Shown: in pieces, positions 1 through 9,503 of the stretch
How positions within the stretch are numbered: the stretch's first letter is position 1
Layout of the letters: each line of letters starts with the position of its first letter
Assembly (NCBI RefSeq): GCF_004570525.1
Contig: NZ_SPPZ01000002.1
Location: 1 to 64,000, forward strand
Direction of reading: 5' to 3'
From: Streptococcus sp. WM07
GTDB taxonomy: Bacteria > Bacillota > Bacilli > Lactobacillales > Streptococcaceae
Length of the DNA stretch: 64,000 nt
Program-made: the position numbers and the translations under genes
The notes under the pieces: model-generated
Told to the model about the DNA's origin: nothing
Seen by the model: only the letters and a program-made list of their open reading frames with translations
Database searches by the model: none

Positions 1-342
1 TGTAATACGGCTTGGATGAATGAATTTTTACGACAACTGTCAGAAGCTTACCCTAACGACTATATTATTTTGGTGATGGATAATGCGGTTTGGCATAAAT
101 CACAGACATTGGATATTCCTAGCAATATTGAATTTACATTTATTCCACCTTATACACCAGAGATGAATCCGATTGAACAAGTTTGGGCAGAGATTCGGAA
201 ATTAGGATTTAAGAACAAAGCATTTAAATCATTGAATGACGTCATTGATCAGTTGCAAGAAGTTATCCAAAGCTTATCAACTACTCGCTTACGATCGATT
301 GTCCATAGAGAATGGATATCTGCTAATTTTGATTCTGAATGA
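1..342 (+). CDS. IS630-family transposase, C-terminal part (cut by window edge)
   Basis: The reading frame is open from base 1 and encodes the last part of a DDE transposase of the IS630/Tc1-mariner superfamily. Visible marks are the second catalytic Asp in V-M-D-N-A-V-W-H and the block I-P-P-Y-T-P-E-M-N-P-I-E-Q-V-W, which carries the catalytic Glu. The protein stops at 342 in the tail typical of the family. The upstream half lies outside the window. It differs from the IS630 copy near 37 kb (D-N-A-V-W-H-K-S against D-K-A-R-F-H-R-M), so two lineages are present. Its downstream edge truncates a minus-strand gene. Confidence 0.9.
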   Translation, partial: CNTAWMNEFLRQLSEAYPNDYIILVMDNAVWHKSQTLDIPSNIEFTFIPPYTPEMNPIEQVWAEIRKLGFKNKAFKSLNDVIDQLQEVIQSLSTTRLRSIVHREWISANFDSE

Positions 343-400
343 GTATTAAATCCAGTAAATTCAAGACTTCCTCTTCTTTGAACAATCCCTTTTTAGCCAT
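323..400 (-). pseudogene. 5' stub of a gene cut by the IS630 insertion
   Basis: On the minus strand an ATG at 400 is preceded by a strong ribosome binding site (GGGGAG, 7 nt spacing). It opens a frame beginning M-A-K-K-G-L-F-K-E-E-E-V-L-N-L-L-D-L. The frame runs into the 3' end of the IS630 sequence at about 345 and stops at 323. Only about 18 native codons remain. A -10 box TATACT (complement of 441-446), preceded by TG, lies at the right distance. I do not recognise the parent gene. The reading as a decapitated gene is inferred from promoter, RBS and IS edge together. Confidence 0.5.
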
Positions 401-495
401 CGCCAAACTCCCCTCTCAAGACAAGTATTTTCTCACCCCTAGTATACATTGCTTTTTTGCAATTTTTGTTTTTGGGGTAACGCCTCGTTTCAAGC

Positions 496-530
496 AAAAA
501 AACCTCCAACTGACAACAGTTGGAGGCCTC
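496..530 (-). terminator. Terminator of the rimP-rbfA operon
   Basis: A perfect 10-bp stem (503-512 with 517-526, loop ACAA) is followed on the minus strand by a run of seven T (496-502). It lies about 40 bp past the rbfA stop codon, so it ends the operon. Confidence 0.9.
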
Positions 531-566
531 ATACTAGTCATAACTCTTTCAAGAAATGCGGTTGAA

Positions 567-923
567 TTAAAAATCTTCCTTGTTCAAATCCCGCAACATT
601 TGATCAATTTTATTACCATACTCAATGGACTCATCTTTCACAAAGGTCAAATCGGGGATTTTATAGATATGGAGTTGGCGACCTAGTTCCCGTTTGATGG
701 TTCCAGTCGCTTTTTCCAAACCGATTTGTGCCTTTTGATTATCCGACGCCAAGTCACTCATGATACTGTAGTAAACTTTGGCAAGGGAGAGATCACCTGT
801 CATTTGAACATCGGTGATGGTCACCCCTTGGACACGAGGGTCACGAACCTTTTTTTGAAGGATTTCGTTGACTTCGCGTTTGATTTCCATAGCGACCCGG
901 TCAGTACGAATCGAATTTGCCAT
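567..923 (-). CDS. rbfA: 30S ribosome-binding factor RbfA
   Basis: RbfA (118 aa) binds the 30S subunit and helps late maturation of 16S rRNA; it has a single KH-like fold. The N-terminus [10 protein letters not shown] and the segment [14 protein letters not shown] are family hallmarks. The start at 923 was chosen over an upstream ATG at 980 because GGGAGG lies just before it and the extra 19 residues would overlap infB and do not belong to the family. It is the last gene of the operon, 13 bp after infB, with a terminator downstream. Confidence 0.97.
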   Translation of the reverse strand: MANSIRTDRVAMEIKREVNEILQKKVRDPRVQGVTITDVQMTGDLSLAKVYYSIMSDLASDNQKAQIGLEKATGTIKRELGRQLHIYKIPDLTFVKDESIEYGNKIDQMLRDLNKEDF

Positions 924-936
924 GAGGACCTCCCTC

Positions 937-3642
937 TTAGTGTTTGATTTCTTCCATGATGTAAGCTTCAATGACATCATCTACCTTAATGTCATTGTAG
1001 TTTTCAACCATGAGACCACCTTCGCGGCCGTTGCTGACTTCTTTTACATCATCCTTGTAGTGTTTCAAGCTTGCTAATTCACCATCGTAGATAACAACAT
1101 CTTGACGGATAACGCGAACTTTAGAATCACGGGTAATTTTACCACGCAAGACCATAAATCCACCGATTGTACCCACTTTCGATACCTTGAAGGTCTCTCG
1201 GATAACAGCTTCCCCGATAACTTTTTCTTCGAATTCAGGATCAAGAAGTCCCTTCATCGCATCTTCTACTTCTTCAATAACCTTGTAAATAATGCTGTGT
1301 TGACGAATTTCAACACCATCGGTTTCTGCCTGCTGGCGAGCTTGTGGAGTAGGACGAACGTTAAAGCCGATAATAATGGCATTTGAAGCTTCTGCCAAGG
1401 TAATATCTGATTCATTGATAGCACCTACCGCTGAGTGAACGATGGTCACTTTTACACCTTCAACTTCAATTTTTTGAAGAGAGGCTGCGAGGGCTTCAAC
1501 AGAACCTTGTACGTCAGCTTTAATGATAATATTAACAGACTTAACTTCACCGGCTTTAAGAGTATCAAAGAGATTCTCCAAGCTAACACGGGTTGTATTT
1601 TGACGCTGTTGGAGAAGGGCACGTTTGGCACGCTCTTCACCAGCTGCACGCGCAGCTTTTTCGTCTTCGTAAACTGCGAAGTGATCACCCGCCATTGGAG
1701 TTTCATTCAGACCAGTGATGGATACTGGTGTTGATGGACTTGCCACTTTGACCCGACGACCGAGGTCGTTGGTCATAGCACGAACCCGTCCAAAAGTATT
1801 ACCGACAACAATCGGATCCTGAACGTTTAGGGTTCCTTGTTGAACCAATAGCGTTGCGACAGCCCCTTTGCCTTTATCCAATTGAGCCTCAATAACTGTA
1901 CCGATGGCACGAACAGTTGGGTCTGCTTTCAGTTCTTGGATTTCAGCCACCAAGAGGACTGTTTCCAAAAGCTCATCAATGTTTTGATTGAATTTAGCTG
2001 AGATTTCAACAAACTCAGAATCTCCACCCCAGGCTGTTGACATAACACCATGCTCGGCCAATTCACCGATGACACGCTCTGGATTCGCACCTGGTTTATC
2101 AATCTTGTTGATGGCAACAATAATTGGAACATCAGCGGCCTTAGAGTGGTTAATCGCCTCGATGGTTTGCGGCATCACACCGTCATCCGCTGCCACTACC
2201 AGGATCGTAATATCCGTTACAGATGCTCCACGAGCCCGCATGCTGGTAAAGGCCGCGTGTCCAGGAGTATCCAAGAAGGTAATCTTCTTGCCGTTTTCTT
2301 CAATTTGGTAGGCACCGATGTGTTGGGTGATTCCTCCAGCCTCTCCTGTTGCAACACGAGAATTCCGAAGGGTATCCAAAAGAGTCGTTTTACCATGGTC
2401 AACGTGTCCCATGATCGTAACCACTGGTGGACGCTCAACCATCTCTTCTTCATTCAGGTGATCATCATCAACAAAGAAGCGTTCGATATCGGCATTGTCA
2501 ACTTGAACCTTCTCTTTAGCTTCAATCCCATAATCTACCATAAGGAGTTCAATGGTCTCAGCATCAAGGGATTGGTTCTGTGTCGCCATGATTCCCATCA
2601 TAAAGAGCTTCTTAACGATTTCTGCTGGTTCACGTTTGATCCGTTTTGCGATATCCGCAACGGTCATGCCAGCAGTGTATTCAAATTCTTTAGGAAGTTC
2701 GTGGAACTTGCGTTCGGTAACCGGTTTTGGCGCCTGGTTCTTGCCACGTTGGTTCTTCCCTTTGTTTTTGTTTTTATTCCAGTTACTATTTCTTTGATTT
2801 CTCACTTGATTTTGGTTATTTCGATTTCTATTTGCTTGCTTGCGTGGACCATCTTCGTGCTCATTATCACGACGTTTATCTGGTCTCGCTTGTTTCTTAC
2901 GACGATTATCTGAAGCAGGCGCTGCCGCAACAGGTGCTTGGAAAGCGACTGGCTCCGGAACTGGAGCAACAGGTGCTTGTGTGACTGCTTCTTGTTTAGC
3001 TTCCTTGCGGCGTTTTGCCTGCTCTTCTTGAGCTTGGCGCTGGGCCTGAGCTTCTTTGAAGCGGGATTCACTATTCCGAGCGTACTCTGCATTTTGTTCC
3101 GCTTTTAAGGCTGCAGCACGTGCTTTGAAGTCTAGGCGGGGAGCTGCTGGCTGAGCATTCCGGTCCTGACGACGGTTTTGATCACGATTCCCACGATTGC
3201 GGTTTTGATCACGTCCCTGTCCCTGACCTTGACGATCACGGAAGTCTTGACCTTGACCACGACCTCCCTGACCTTTATTGCGGTCCTGCTTCCCACGTCC
3301 TTGTTTACGACGTTCCGCCTCAGCCTTAGCTTTCGCCTCACGCTCCGCCTTAAAATTCCGATTTTGTGGACGGTTATTATTAGCTGGAGCTGCTGGCTTA
3401 GACGCTTGCTCCGGAACAGAAGTTGGAGCTGCTACTGTCTTATCTTCAGCCTGTCCTACTTCTTTCGGAGCTACTGCTGATTTCACAGACTCAAAACTAG
3501 CCTTAATGCGATTCGCAACTTCTACCTCGACAGATGAAGCATGGCTTTTGACCTCAATCCCCAAGTCCTTAGCTCGACTGACAATCTCTTTACTTTCCTT
3601 GCCCAATTCCTTGGCAATTTCATACAAACGTTTTTTAGACAT
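937..3642 (-). CDS. infB: Translation initiation factor IF-2
   Basis: IF-2 (901 aa) is the GTPase that brings fMet-tRNA to the 30S subunit. The order is: N-terminal helical domain (first ~50 residues, [12 protein letters not shown]); a long Gln/Arg/Asn/Gly-rich linker to about residue 310; the second IF2-N domain; and the G domain with [14 protein letters not shown] and N-K-I-D. The C-terminal domains II-IV follow. The ATG at 3642 is preferred over 3648 because GGAGG lies 7 nt before it but only 1 nt before the other. The linker contains many Q-G/R-N repeats, normal for streptococcal IF-2. Confidence 0.97.
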   Translation of the reverse strand: MSKKRLYEIAKELGKESKEIVSRAKDLGIEVKSHASSVEVEVANRIKASFESVKSAVAPKEVGQAEDKTVAAPTSVPEQASKPAAPANNNRPQNRNFKAEREAKAKAEAERRKQGRGKQDRNKGQGGRGQGQDFRDRQGQGQGRDQNRNRGNRDQNRRQDRNAQPAAPRLDFKARAAALKAEQNAEYARNSESRFKEAQAQRQAQEEQAKRRKEAKQEAVTQAPVAPVPEPVAFQAPVAAAPASDNRRKKQARPDKRRDNEHEDGPRKQANRNRNNQNQVRNQRNSNWNKNKNKGKNQRGKNQAPKPVTERKFHELPKEFEYTAGMTVADIAKRIKREPAEIVKKLFMMGIMATQNQSLDAETIELLMVDYGIEAKEKVQVDNADIERFFVDDDHLNEEEMVERPPVVTIMGHVDHGKTTLLDTLRNSRVATGEAGGITQHIGAYQIEENGKKITFLDTPGHAAFTSMRARGASVTDITILVVAADDGVMPQTIEAINHSKAADVPIIVAINKIDKPGANPERVIGELAEHGVMSTAWGGDSEFVEISAKFNQNIDELLETVLLVAEIQELKADPTVRAIGTVIEAQLDKGKGAVATLLVQQGTLNVQDPIVVGNTFGRVRAMTNDLGRRVKVASPSTPVSITGLNETPMAGDHFAVYEDEKAARAAGEERAKRALLQQRQNTTRVSLENLFDTLKAGEVKSVNIIIKADVQGSVEALAASLQKIEVEGVKVTIVHSAVGAINESDITLAEASNAIIIGFNVRPTPQARQQAETDGVEIRQHSIIYKVIEEVEDAMKGLLDPEFEEKVIGEAVIRETFKVSKVGTIGGFMVLRGKITRDSKVRVIRQDVVIYDGELASLKHYKDDVKEVSNGREGGLMVENYNDIKVDDVIEAYIMEEIKH

Positions 3643-3658
3643 TTTCATGCCTCCATTT

Positions 3659-3961
3659 CTAGCTCATAATGGACCTCATTTTTTTTGCAAATCCGGAATC
3701 GACCACACTAAGCACCTTCCGTTGGCGCCCGATGGCCAGACTCAATTCTTGTGTTGAAAAATTATCAACTACCTTCTTTTTATAGTAGTGACTTTTATCC
3801 TCAATGGTCTTACGAAGATTAGGGCCTGCATCTTGTGCCAAAAACACTAATTGTGCTTGGTTATTCTGAATGCTTTTAATGACTAAATCTTCACCAGAAA
3901 CAAGCTTTCCTGCTCGCTGGGCCAGACCTAAAAGGTTTAACAACTGTTCTTCCTTATTCAA
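3659..3961 (-). CDS. ylxQ: YlxQ-type L7Ae-fold RNA-binding protein
   Basis: A 100-aa protein of the ribosomal L7Ae/L30e family, encoded between nusA and infB in Firmicutes. The N-terminal block [14 protein letters not shown] and the central segment [10 protein letters not shown] fit the K-turn-binding fold; L-A-I-G-R-Q-R near the C-terminus is also typical. It starts 8 bp inside the preceding rnpM gene, so the two are probably translationally coupled. Its exact RNA target is not shown by the sequence. Confidence 0.92.
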   Translation of the reverse strand: MNKEEQLLNLLGLAQRAGKLVSGEDLVIKSIQNNQAQLVFLAQDAGPNLRKTIEDKSHYYKKKVVDNFSTQELSLAIGRQRKVLSVVDSGFAKKMRSIMS

Positions 3962-4250
3962 GTCCTAACTCTCTTCGTTTCAATTTGCGATCGACAAAAG
4001 CGATCAGTTCATCGTAAAATTCTTCGGAAATTTCCTGACGAAAACTGCGATCAAAGACCTTCCGTTGCTTAGCCAAGGTAGCTTCTTCATTGTCCAATTT
4101 GATATAAGCCCCACGACCGTTGGCCTTACCAGTTGGGTCAATGCTAACCTGCCCGTCTTTCGTCCGGACAATCCTTACTAAATCACGTTTATCAATCACT
4201 TCACCCGAAACAAGGGACTTCCTCAAAGGAATCTTTCTTGCTTTGGTCAT
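3954..4250 (-). CDS. rnpM: RnpM (YlxR), DUF448 RNA-binding protein
   Basis: A 98-aa basic protein of the YlxR/DUF448 family. Work in Bacillus linked this family to RNase P RNA (name RnpM). The segments R-K-S-L-V-S-G-E-V-I-D-K-R-D-L-V-R-I-V and G-R-G-A-Y-I-K-L are family signatures. The usual first CxxC-type cysteine motif is absent here: the sequence reads R-K-I-P-L-R-K-S-L-V-S. It lies 2 bp after nusA and overlaps ylxQ by 8 bp. The function is taken from the family. Confidence 0.9.
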   Translation of the reverse strand: MTKARKIPLRKSLVSGEVIDKRDLVRIVRTKDGQVSIDPTGKANGRGAYIKLDNEEATLAKQRKVFDRSFRQEISEEFYDELIAFVDRKLKRRELGLE

Positions 4251-4252
4251 AC

Positions 4253-5476
4253 TTATTCCTGTTCGTTTTCAATGCTCTCTGTTAGAGTAGCTTCTGCAAC
4301 TTCAACTGCATCCGTAACTTCTGCTACCGTTTGTTCTTCCACATCCAAAACTTCTTCAGCAACCACTTCTGCTGCCTCCATGGCTGCAGCTTCCATAGCC
4401 TCAAATTCAGAAGCCGATTTGATATCAATTCGGAAACCTGTTAAATGAGCCGCCAAACGGACATTTTGTCCACGACGACCAATGGCCAAGGACAATTTGT
4501 CATCTGGTACAACGACCAAAGCACGCTTGCTATCTTTTTCATCAAAGATTACCTGGTCAACTTCAGCAGGTGCAATGGCATTATAAATAAATTCGGCTGG
4601 ATCACTGACCCACTCGATGACGTCAATGTTTTCCTCAGTTGGAATCCATTTTTCCAATTTAGCATCGTACCGTGCAGGGTGGAACTTACTCGTAATTTTT
4701 TTGATATTGCTTCCGCCACGTCCAACAATGGTACCAATCGCATCAACGTTTGGGTTATGACTACGCACTGCCACCTTCGTCCGATCCCCAGCTTCACGAG
4801 AGACTGACATAATCTCAACAGTTCCATCGTAAACTTCGGGAATTTCTTGCTCCATCAAGCGTTTAATCATCTGTGGATGACTACGACTCACGAAAACATT
4901 CACCCCTCGTGGATTATCTTCAACCTTTTCCACATACACTTCGATACGATCATGGGAGGCAAAAACTTCACCTGGGATTTGATCCTTACGAGACATTTGT
5001 GCCTCAATGCTTCCAAGATTAATGTAGATAAAGCGGGCATCAAAACGCTCGACGGTACCACTCATTAGTTCATTTTCGTGTTCTTTATAAGTGTTGTAAG
5101 TAATTAGGCGTGTTTGCTTACGCATTTTCTCCATGATGGTTTGTTTAGCCGATTGGGCAGCTACCCGACCAAACTCCGTTGGAGATTCTTCAAATTTGAT
5201 TTTATCTCCGAGCTCATAAGCTGCATTAATGCCCAAGGCATCTTTCAAGCTGATTTCCAAGCGGCTATCAAATACTTCATCTACAACTTCACGAACCGTG
5301 TAAACGTGGAAATCTGCTTTCTTCTCATCAAACTCAATAAGGGCACTATCAGCTTGTCCGTAACGACGACGATAGGCAGCACGAAGAGATTCGATGACTG
5401 TATCAATGATATCTTCTTTTTTGATCCCCTTATCTTCTTCAAGAATGCGGAAAGCTTCCTTCATTTCTTTACTCAT
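4253..5476 (-). CDS. nusA: Transcription termination/antitermination factor NusA
   Basis: NusA (407 aa) binds RNA polymerase and nascent RNA and modulates pausing, termination and antitermination. The N-terminal polymerase-binding domain (about 1-130) is followed by an S1 domain (about 135-200, G-T-V-E-R-F-D-A-R-F-I) and two KH domains (I-V-G-R-G-G-S-N-I-K and I-G-R-R-G-Q-N-V-R). A Glu/Ala/Val-rich acidic tail starts at about residue 355. Length and acidic tail are normal for streptococci. It is second in the operon, 44 bp after rimP. Confidence 0.97.
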   Translation of the reverse strand: MSKEMKEAFRILEEDKGIKKEDIIDTVIESLRAAYRRRYGQADSALIEFDEKKADFHVYTVREVVDEVFDSRLEISLKDALGINAAYELGDKIKFEESPTEFGRVAAQSAKQTIMEKMRKQTRLITYNTYKEHENELMSGTVERFDARFIYINLGSIEAQMSRKDQIPGEVFASHDRIEVYVEKVEDNPRGVNVFVSRSHPQMIKRLMEQEIPEVYDGTVEIMSVSREAGDRTKVAVRSHNPNVDAIGTIVGRGGSNIKKITSKFHPARYDAKLEKWIPTEENIDVIEWVSDPAEFIYNAIAPAEVDQVIFDEKDSKRALVVVPDDKLSLAIGRRGQNVRLAAHLTGFRIDIKSASEFEAMEAAAMEAAEVVAEEVLDVEEQTVAEVTDAVEVAEATLTESIENEQE

Positions 5477-5520
5477 GCTTCACTTGCTTTTGGTTCCCCA
5501 AAAGCTCCTTTCTGTTATAA

Positions 5521-5991
5521 CTAAAATTTCACGGCCAAGCGGGCTTTGGAAACCAACTTGTAGGGAATTTCCACTTGTTTCTTCCGCGTTTTATCCATAT
5601 ATTCCAATTGCAGCGTCTCGCCATCAAAAGATAGGAGATCTCCTTCAATTTGTTTTTTCTTATCAATCGCTTGATAAAGACTCACATGGATGTAGGAACC
5701 AACGGCTGCTTCCATGGCTGTAGCTGTTTTTAATGGTCGTTCCAAACCAGGACTGGACACCTCCAAGAAATAATTTTCAGGGAAAGGGTCTGGCTGGATG
5801 GTATCCAAAAGTGGACTAATCAAGTCTGTCAAATCAGCCGTATCCTCAACAGTGATACCACCAGGCTTGTCCACAAAGACACTCAAGACCATATCACCAC
5901 CCAATTTAGCATACTCAATGTCTACCAGTTCATAGGGCTGAGGAATCTGTCCCTCTAACACCTGGGACACCTGTTCAACAATCGTTGCGAT
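5521..5991 (-). CDS. rimP: Ribosome maturation factor RimP, probable ATC start
   Basis: RimP assists 30S subunit assembly. [31 protein letters not shown] and R-K-K-Q-V-E-I-P-Y are clear family motifs. The first conventional start is GTG at 5970, but it lies 28 nt from the only good ribosome binding site (AGGAGG, complement of 5999-6004). The in-frame codons between read I-A-T-I-V-E-Q, matching the usual start of streptococcal RimP (A-T-I-V-E). The site spaced best (7 nt) is ATC at 5991; ATT at 5982 is the alternative. Coordinates use 5991; with the GTG the protein would be 149 aa. Confidence 0.9.
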   Translation of the reverse strand: MATIVEQVSQVLEGQIPQPYELVDIEYAKLGGDMVLSVFVDKPGGITVEDTADLTDLISPLLDTIQPDPFPENYFLEVSSPGLERPLKTATAMEAAVGSYIHVSLYQAIDKKKQIEGDLLSFDGETLQLEYMDKTRKKQVEIPYKLVSKARLAVKF

Positions 5992-6021
5992 AAGAACACC
6001 TCCTTTTTGCTATAAACAAGA

Positions 6022-6041
6022 GGCGAAGATTTCTCTTCGCC
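6022..6041 (-). promoter_or_regulatory. Hairpin in the rimP operon leader
   Basis: A perfect 8-bp stem (6022-6029 with 6034-6041) lies between the promoter and rimP. There is no run of T after it on the minus strand, so it does not look like a simple terminator. It may protect the 5' end of the transcript or take part in feedback by NusA or other operon products; that is inference. Confidence 0.55.
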
Positions 6042-6068
6042 CCTCCTTCATTTTTTCATTCTGTTTAG

Positions 6069-6096
6069 ATTATACCATAGAAATCCTCAAAAGCAA
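6069..6096 (-). promoter_or_regulatory. Promoter of the rimP-rbfA operon
   Basis: Minus-strand -35 TTGCTT (complement of 6091-6096), 16-nt spacer, -10 TATAAT (complement of 6069-6074) with an extended TGG. It is a strong vegetative promoter about 80 nt before the rimP start. Confidence 0.85.
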
Positions 6097-6121
6097 GGAT
6101 TTTAATAGCCGAAAGAACAGT

Positions 6122-6763
6122 TTAATCTGGAAAATGCGCTTCCAAGCGATAGATAACTTGCCCTTTACTTGAAAACTTCTCTTCATATTCTGTACGGACA
6201 TTGCCTTCGATTTCACTTGCGTGGAGATCTAACCAAACGCCATCCAAAATCATTCCATATTGAGACATCGAAACCAAGGAATATTCAAACAAACCTCGAT
6301 TATCCGTCTTGAAGTGAATTTCTCCTTGGCTAGGCAAAATTGCCTGGTAAGTTTCCAAGAAAGACTTGTAGGTTAAACGCCGCTTTTCATGACGTTTTTT
6401 AGGCCAAGGATCCGAAAAATTCAAGTAAAGTCGTTGAATTTCCCCTAACTCGAAATAGTTAGTTAAGGAATCCCCATCTACCCATAGCAGGCGAATATTC
6501 GGAACATCTGTGAGCAAGACCTTATCCAAGGCGTAACTCAAAACAGACTTCTGAATATCAATTCCAATAAAATTGATGTCTGGATGATTCTTAGCCATCC
6601 CAGAGATAAACTGTCCCTTACCAGAGCCAACTTCAACGTAAATCGGATTGCTATTGCCAAAAATTTCCTGCCAGTGGCCTTTGGCACTTTCTGGATCCAA
6701 AACCACATATTCTGGATGTGCTTCTAGAAGCTCAGTGGCTCCTTTTCGATTGCGAACTCTCAT
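6122..6763 (-). CDS. trmB: tRNA (guanine-N7-)-methyltransferase TrmB
   Basis: TrmB (213 aa) methylates G46 in the variable loop of many tRNAs using S-adenosylmethionine. The start M-R-V-R-N-R-K-G, the SAM-binding [10 protein letters not shown], and the substrate segment [16 protein letters not shown] are diagnostic. The ATG overlaps the end of ccrZ by 4 bp, so the two genes are coupled. The rimP promoter lies directly downstream. Confidence 0.97.
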   Translation of the reverse strand: MRVRNRKGATELLEAHPEYVVLDPESAKGHWQEIFGNSNPIYVEVGSGKGQFISGMAKNHPDINFIGIDIQKSVLSYALDKVLLTDVPNIRLLWVDGDSLTNYFELGEIQRLYLNFSDPWPKKRHEKRRLTYKSFLETYQAILPSQGEIHFKTDNRGLFEYSLVSMSQYGMILDGVWLDLHASEIEGNVRTEYEEKFSSKGQVIYRLEAHFPD

Positions 6764-7554
6764 AATCCCTTTCCAAAACGTGTCCGGAAATTTCGCAAAG
6801 CATAAATTTCTCGGTTCACATTATCAATATCATCATTAGCATAGTACTTACCGATCTGGTTCAAGTAAGAATACTGAGCATACCAATACAGCTTATTCAA
6901 CACTTTCTCATTGTAGCGATAGCCATAGTAAACCAACCATTCCTGCCAACGTGACTCCGGAATATAGTGACTCAAGATATGCGCCACATCAAACATCCGA
7001 TCTGTTAAACGAACAGAATCCCAGTCTACTAGATAAATCAAACCACTTTCCGTCTCAATCCAGTTACTGTGACGAACATCTCCATGAACAATCGTCGCAT
7101 AATCTTCTCGGAATCCAGGAGCCGATTGACGTAGACCATCAATCACTTCCTGAAGAAATTGATTGCGACGAAGATTGGAATGAACAGACTCCCGCCAAGA
7201 ATTGAGCAAGTCAATTGGAGTTTCCAACTGCTTCCCTAAACTCGTTAATTGAACCATCAAATGACGGGAACGATGCAGCCGACTCAAAATATTAATAATC
7301 TGCTTTTTACCCATTTCTCCAGGAGTTAGAATCTTTCCGTTTAACCACTGTTGCCCTGTCATCACCTGACCGTCGGGCATCCGGCGACTCCACAAAAGTT
7401 GGGGCGCAATCTGCTCCTTGGCTAAGCCAGCTAGAATCGGGCTGGTATTCATTTTTACAAAAATTTCACGTCCATCTGGATAAGTGCCCTTATAGGCATT
7501 CCCACTTTTACCCGCTAACGGGCTCAAGGATAACTCTTGATCAGTCCCTTCCAT
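6760..7554 (-). CDS. ccrZ: CcrZ, cell-cycle-linked phosphotransferase-fold protein
   Basis: A 264-aa protein with the choline kinase/aminoglycoside phosphotransferase fold. The catalytic block [11 protein letters not shown] and the metal-binding L-V-D-W-D-S-V are intact. In Streptococcus pneumoniae the ccrZ gene occupies this same place before trmB; there the protein works with FtsZ at the septum to time DNA replication initiation through DnaA. The assignment rests on family and gene order. The nucleoside or sugar substrate cannot be read from the sequence. Confidence 0.9.
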   Translation of the reverse strand: MEGTDQELSLSPLAGKSGNAYKGTYPDGREIFVKMNTSPILAGLAKEQIAPQLLWSRRMPDGQVMTGQQWLNGKILTPGEMGKKQIINILSRLHRSRHLMVQLTSLGKQLETPIDLLNSWRESVHSNLRRNQFLQEVIDGLRQSAPGFREDYATIVHGDVRHSNWIETESGLIYLVDWDSVRLTDRMFDVAHILSHYIPESRWQEWLVYYGYRYNEKVLNKLYWYAQYSYLNQIGKYYANDDIDNVNREIYALRNFRTRFGKGL

Positions 7555-7593
7555 TATTCCCTCCTTGAAAAAATCTTCTTCATTCTACTAATT

Positions 7594-8646
7594 TTATACA
7601 GCTTCGTCAACCAATCTTCTTAGTTTATAAGGAATATAAAATTTAAAAAGCACGCCCATCGCAAATAAGAAAATACCTGCTTCCAAAAAGGCTCCACGTA
7701 CGCCCAAGACCACTAACGCCTGAATCAAACTGATAAAGCCTAACTGTTCTAACAGACGTCTGAGCCCTACCACCTTGGCCTGACTTCCCCTTGGAAACAA
7801 TCCCGTCATTACTTGCCCATCCTGACTCCTAAAAAGAGCCAATAACTGGAAAAACAACAGATAATACGCCACAAAAGCCAGACCAGCCGCTAACCAAACA
7901 TGCGGCAGCAAGATGAGGGCTAACAAAGCTAAAAACTGAAGTCGTACCCAAAGCCCATAGTAAGGCCCTTTGCGTAAGAAAGAACGCAAAAACAAACTGT
8001 ACCAAGGATTCGACTGCCCCCGTTCCAGAATGGGGAGAACGGGATTCCAATAGGCCCGCATCCGCACGCGCTCCTCAATCCCTTTCACCTGGGTGAAGAG
8101 GGAGAAAAAACGTAGAATTCCTTGCGTTCGACCTTGCTCTTCTGCAATCCAAAAATTCCAATCTACAGGACCGTCTTGACCTAATCCTCGATAACGGTAC
8201 CTCAAAACACCGCATTGTAGAGCAGCTAAAAGAAGTACATAAGCCATCACAGGAATCCAGCTGTTAAAAATCACCAACCACAAGGGAAGAACCAGTGTAA
8301 AAGTAAGCAAAGCACGAATGAGCTGCACTCCAAGCGTCCGACGAAAAGCCACTAATAAAACCGCTTGAACATCAGCTTCCTGAACCAACAGGAAAAATTC
8401 ATCACCTCGCCGCAAGTAGCTGGCCATCCGTCCAGGCCAAAAACAAATAGCTGAGACCAACGGTAGGAGCCAGATTAAAATCCCTCGATAAGGTGCTGAA
8501 TCCACTAAAATTGCTCGATACTGGGTCAACACTAAACCCAAAAAAAGAAAACAAAAAAGAACAAAATGATCATTCAGCACATAGCGAAGATAGCCCATCA
8601 TTTCCTTGTGGAAGGCTTGCCGTCTTCGCTTAAACAAATCATGCAT
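7594..8646 (-). CDS. ecsB: EcsB-type ABC transporter membrane protein
   Basis: A 350-aa membrane protein with several hydrophobic helices: F-C-F-L-F-L-G-L-V-L near residue 33, a pair around 110-145, then L-Q-F-L-A-L-L-A-L-I-L-L, A-A-G-L-A-F-V-A-Y-Y and a C-terminal pair. It matches the EcsB family, the membrane half of the Ecs transporter. In Bacillus, Ecs affects secretion, competence and intramembrane proteolysis by RasP. The start overlaps ecsA by 8 bp. What is exported is unknown. Confidence 0.88.
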   Translation of the reverse strand: MHDLFKRRRQAFHKEMMGYLRYVLNDHFVLFCFLFLGLVLTQYRAILVDSAPYRGILIWLLPLVSAICFWPGRMASYLRRGDEFFLLVQEADVQAVLLVAFRRTLGVQLIRALLTFTLVLPLWLVIFNSWIPVMAYVLLLAALQCGVLRYRYRGLGQDGPVDWNFWIAEEQGRTQGILRFFSLFTQVKGIEERVRMRAYWNPVLPILERGQSNPWYSLFLRSFLRKGPYYGLWVRLQFLALLALILLPHVWLAAGLAFVAYYLLFFQLLALFRSQDGQVMTGLFPRGSQAKVVGLRRLLEQLGFISLIQALVVLGVRGAFLEAGIFLFAMGVLFKFYIPYKLRRLVDEAV

Positions 8647-9373
8647 GCTGGTCCTCCTGCGTCACTCGTAGATAAATATCATGAAGGCTTTGACCCGGCA
8701 GTTGGAATTGTTCCTGGATGTCTGGTAGACTCCCCTCTGCCAGAACTTGACCTTGATGGAGAAGGATGTAGCGATCACAAACCCTTTCGGCAGTATCCAA
8801 GACATGGGTAGACATTAAAACACCCTTTCCTTTTTTTCTTTCCTCCAGAAGAAACTGCAATAAATCCTCAATGGCTAAGGGATCTAATCCTAAAAAAGGT
8901 TCATCCACAATATACAAATCGGGATCCACTAAAATGGCACACAAAATCATGACCTTCTGTTTCATCCCCTTGGAAAATTCCGCCGGTAGCCAATCTAGCT
9001 TTTGATCCAAGCGGAATCGCTGAAGATAGGGAGCTAGACGTTCGAGAGCTTGGTCTAAATCTTTTTCATAGGCCATGGCTATGATTTCTAAATGCTCCCG
9101 CAAAGTCAATTCATCATAGAGCATTGGTGTTTCTGGTATATAGCCAATCTTCTTCCGGTAAGTCACGGCATCTTCTTGAAGTTTTTGCCCATCCAAGAGG
9201 ATTTCACCCTTATACGGATGAAGAAAACCGATAATTTCCTTAATCGTCGTCGACTTCCCAGCCCCATTTAATCCAATCAACCCTACAATTTCATGTTTTT
9301 TAACGGAGAAACTAATCTCTTTCAACACAGGTAGGTTGAAATATCCCCCCGTAACCTGATTCACTTCTAACAT
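8639..9373 (-). CDS. ecsA: EcsA ABC transporter ATP-binding protein
   Basis: A 244-aa ABC ATPase. The Walker A motif G-L-N-G-A-G-K-S-T-T, the signature E-F-S-K-G-M-K-Q-K-V, Walker B D-L-Y-I-V-D-E-P-F-L-G-L-D-P and switch histidine S-T-H-V-L are all present. It pairs with the overlapping ecsB membrane gene. GGAGG lies 7 nt before the ATG. It is transcribed divergently from the HIT gene. Confidence 0.95.
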   Translation of the reverse strand: MLEVNQVTGGYFNLPVLKEISFSVKKHEIVGLIGLNGAGKSTTIKEIIGFLHPYKGEILLDGQKLQEDAVTYRKKIGYIPETPMLYDELTLREHLEIIAMAYEKDLDQALERLAPYLQRFRLDQKLDWLPAEFSKGMKQKVMILCAILVDPDLYIVDEPFLGLDPLAIEDLLQFLLEERKKGKGVLMSTHVLDTAERVCDRYILLHQGQVLAEGSLPDIQEQFQLPGQSLHDIYLRVTQEDQHA

Positions 9374-9390
9374 AAATCCTCCATTTTTGC

Positions 9391-9446
9391 TATACTAAGA
9401 GAAAGCGAGCACAGGTCGCCTCTGGCGGTCATCGTCAACCGCTTTC
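9391..9446 (+). promoter_or_regulatory. Extended -10 promoter and stem-loop leader of the HIT gene
   Basis: TGC-TATACT (-10 at 9391-9396) starts a transcript of about 100 nt before the HIT gene. The leader holds an outer stem GAAAGCG/CGCTTTC (9401-9407 with 9440-9446) around an inner CGCC/GGCG stem (9417-9420 with 9424-9427). No obvious -35 is seen. A regulatory role is possible but not shown. Confidence 0.5.
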
Positions 9447-9503
9447 CTATTGAAATTCAATCAATTCCATTATAACAAATGGAAGGAACTTAAGGAGGAA
9501 AAT

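Noticed and set aside
2050..2913. A 287-codon plus-strand frame opposite infB
   Set aside because: It lies wholly inside the IF-2 gene, has no RBS or family motif, and its composition is the complement of IF-2 codons.
3100..3380. Tandem DNA repeat
   Set aside because: The repetitive look comes from the Gln/Arg/Asn/Gly-rich linker of IF-2, which is a normal coding feature.
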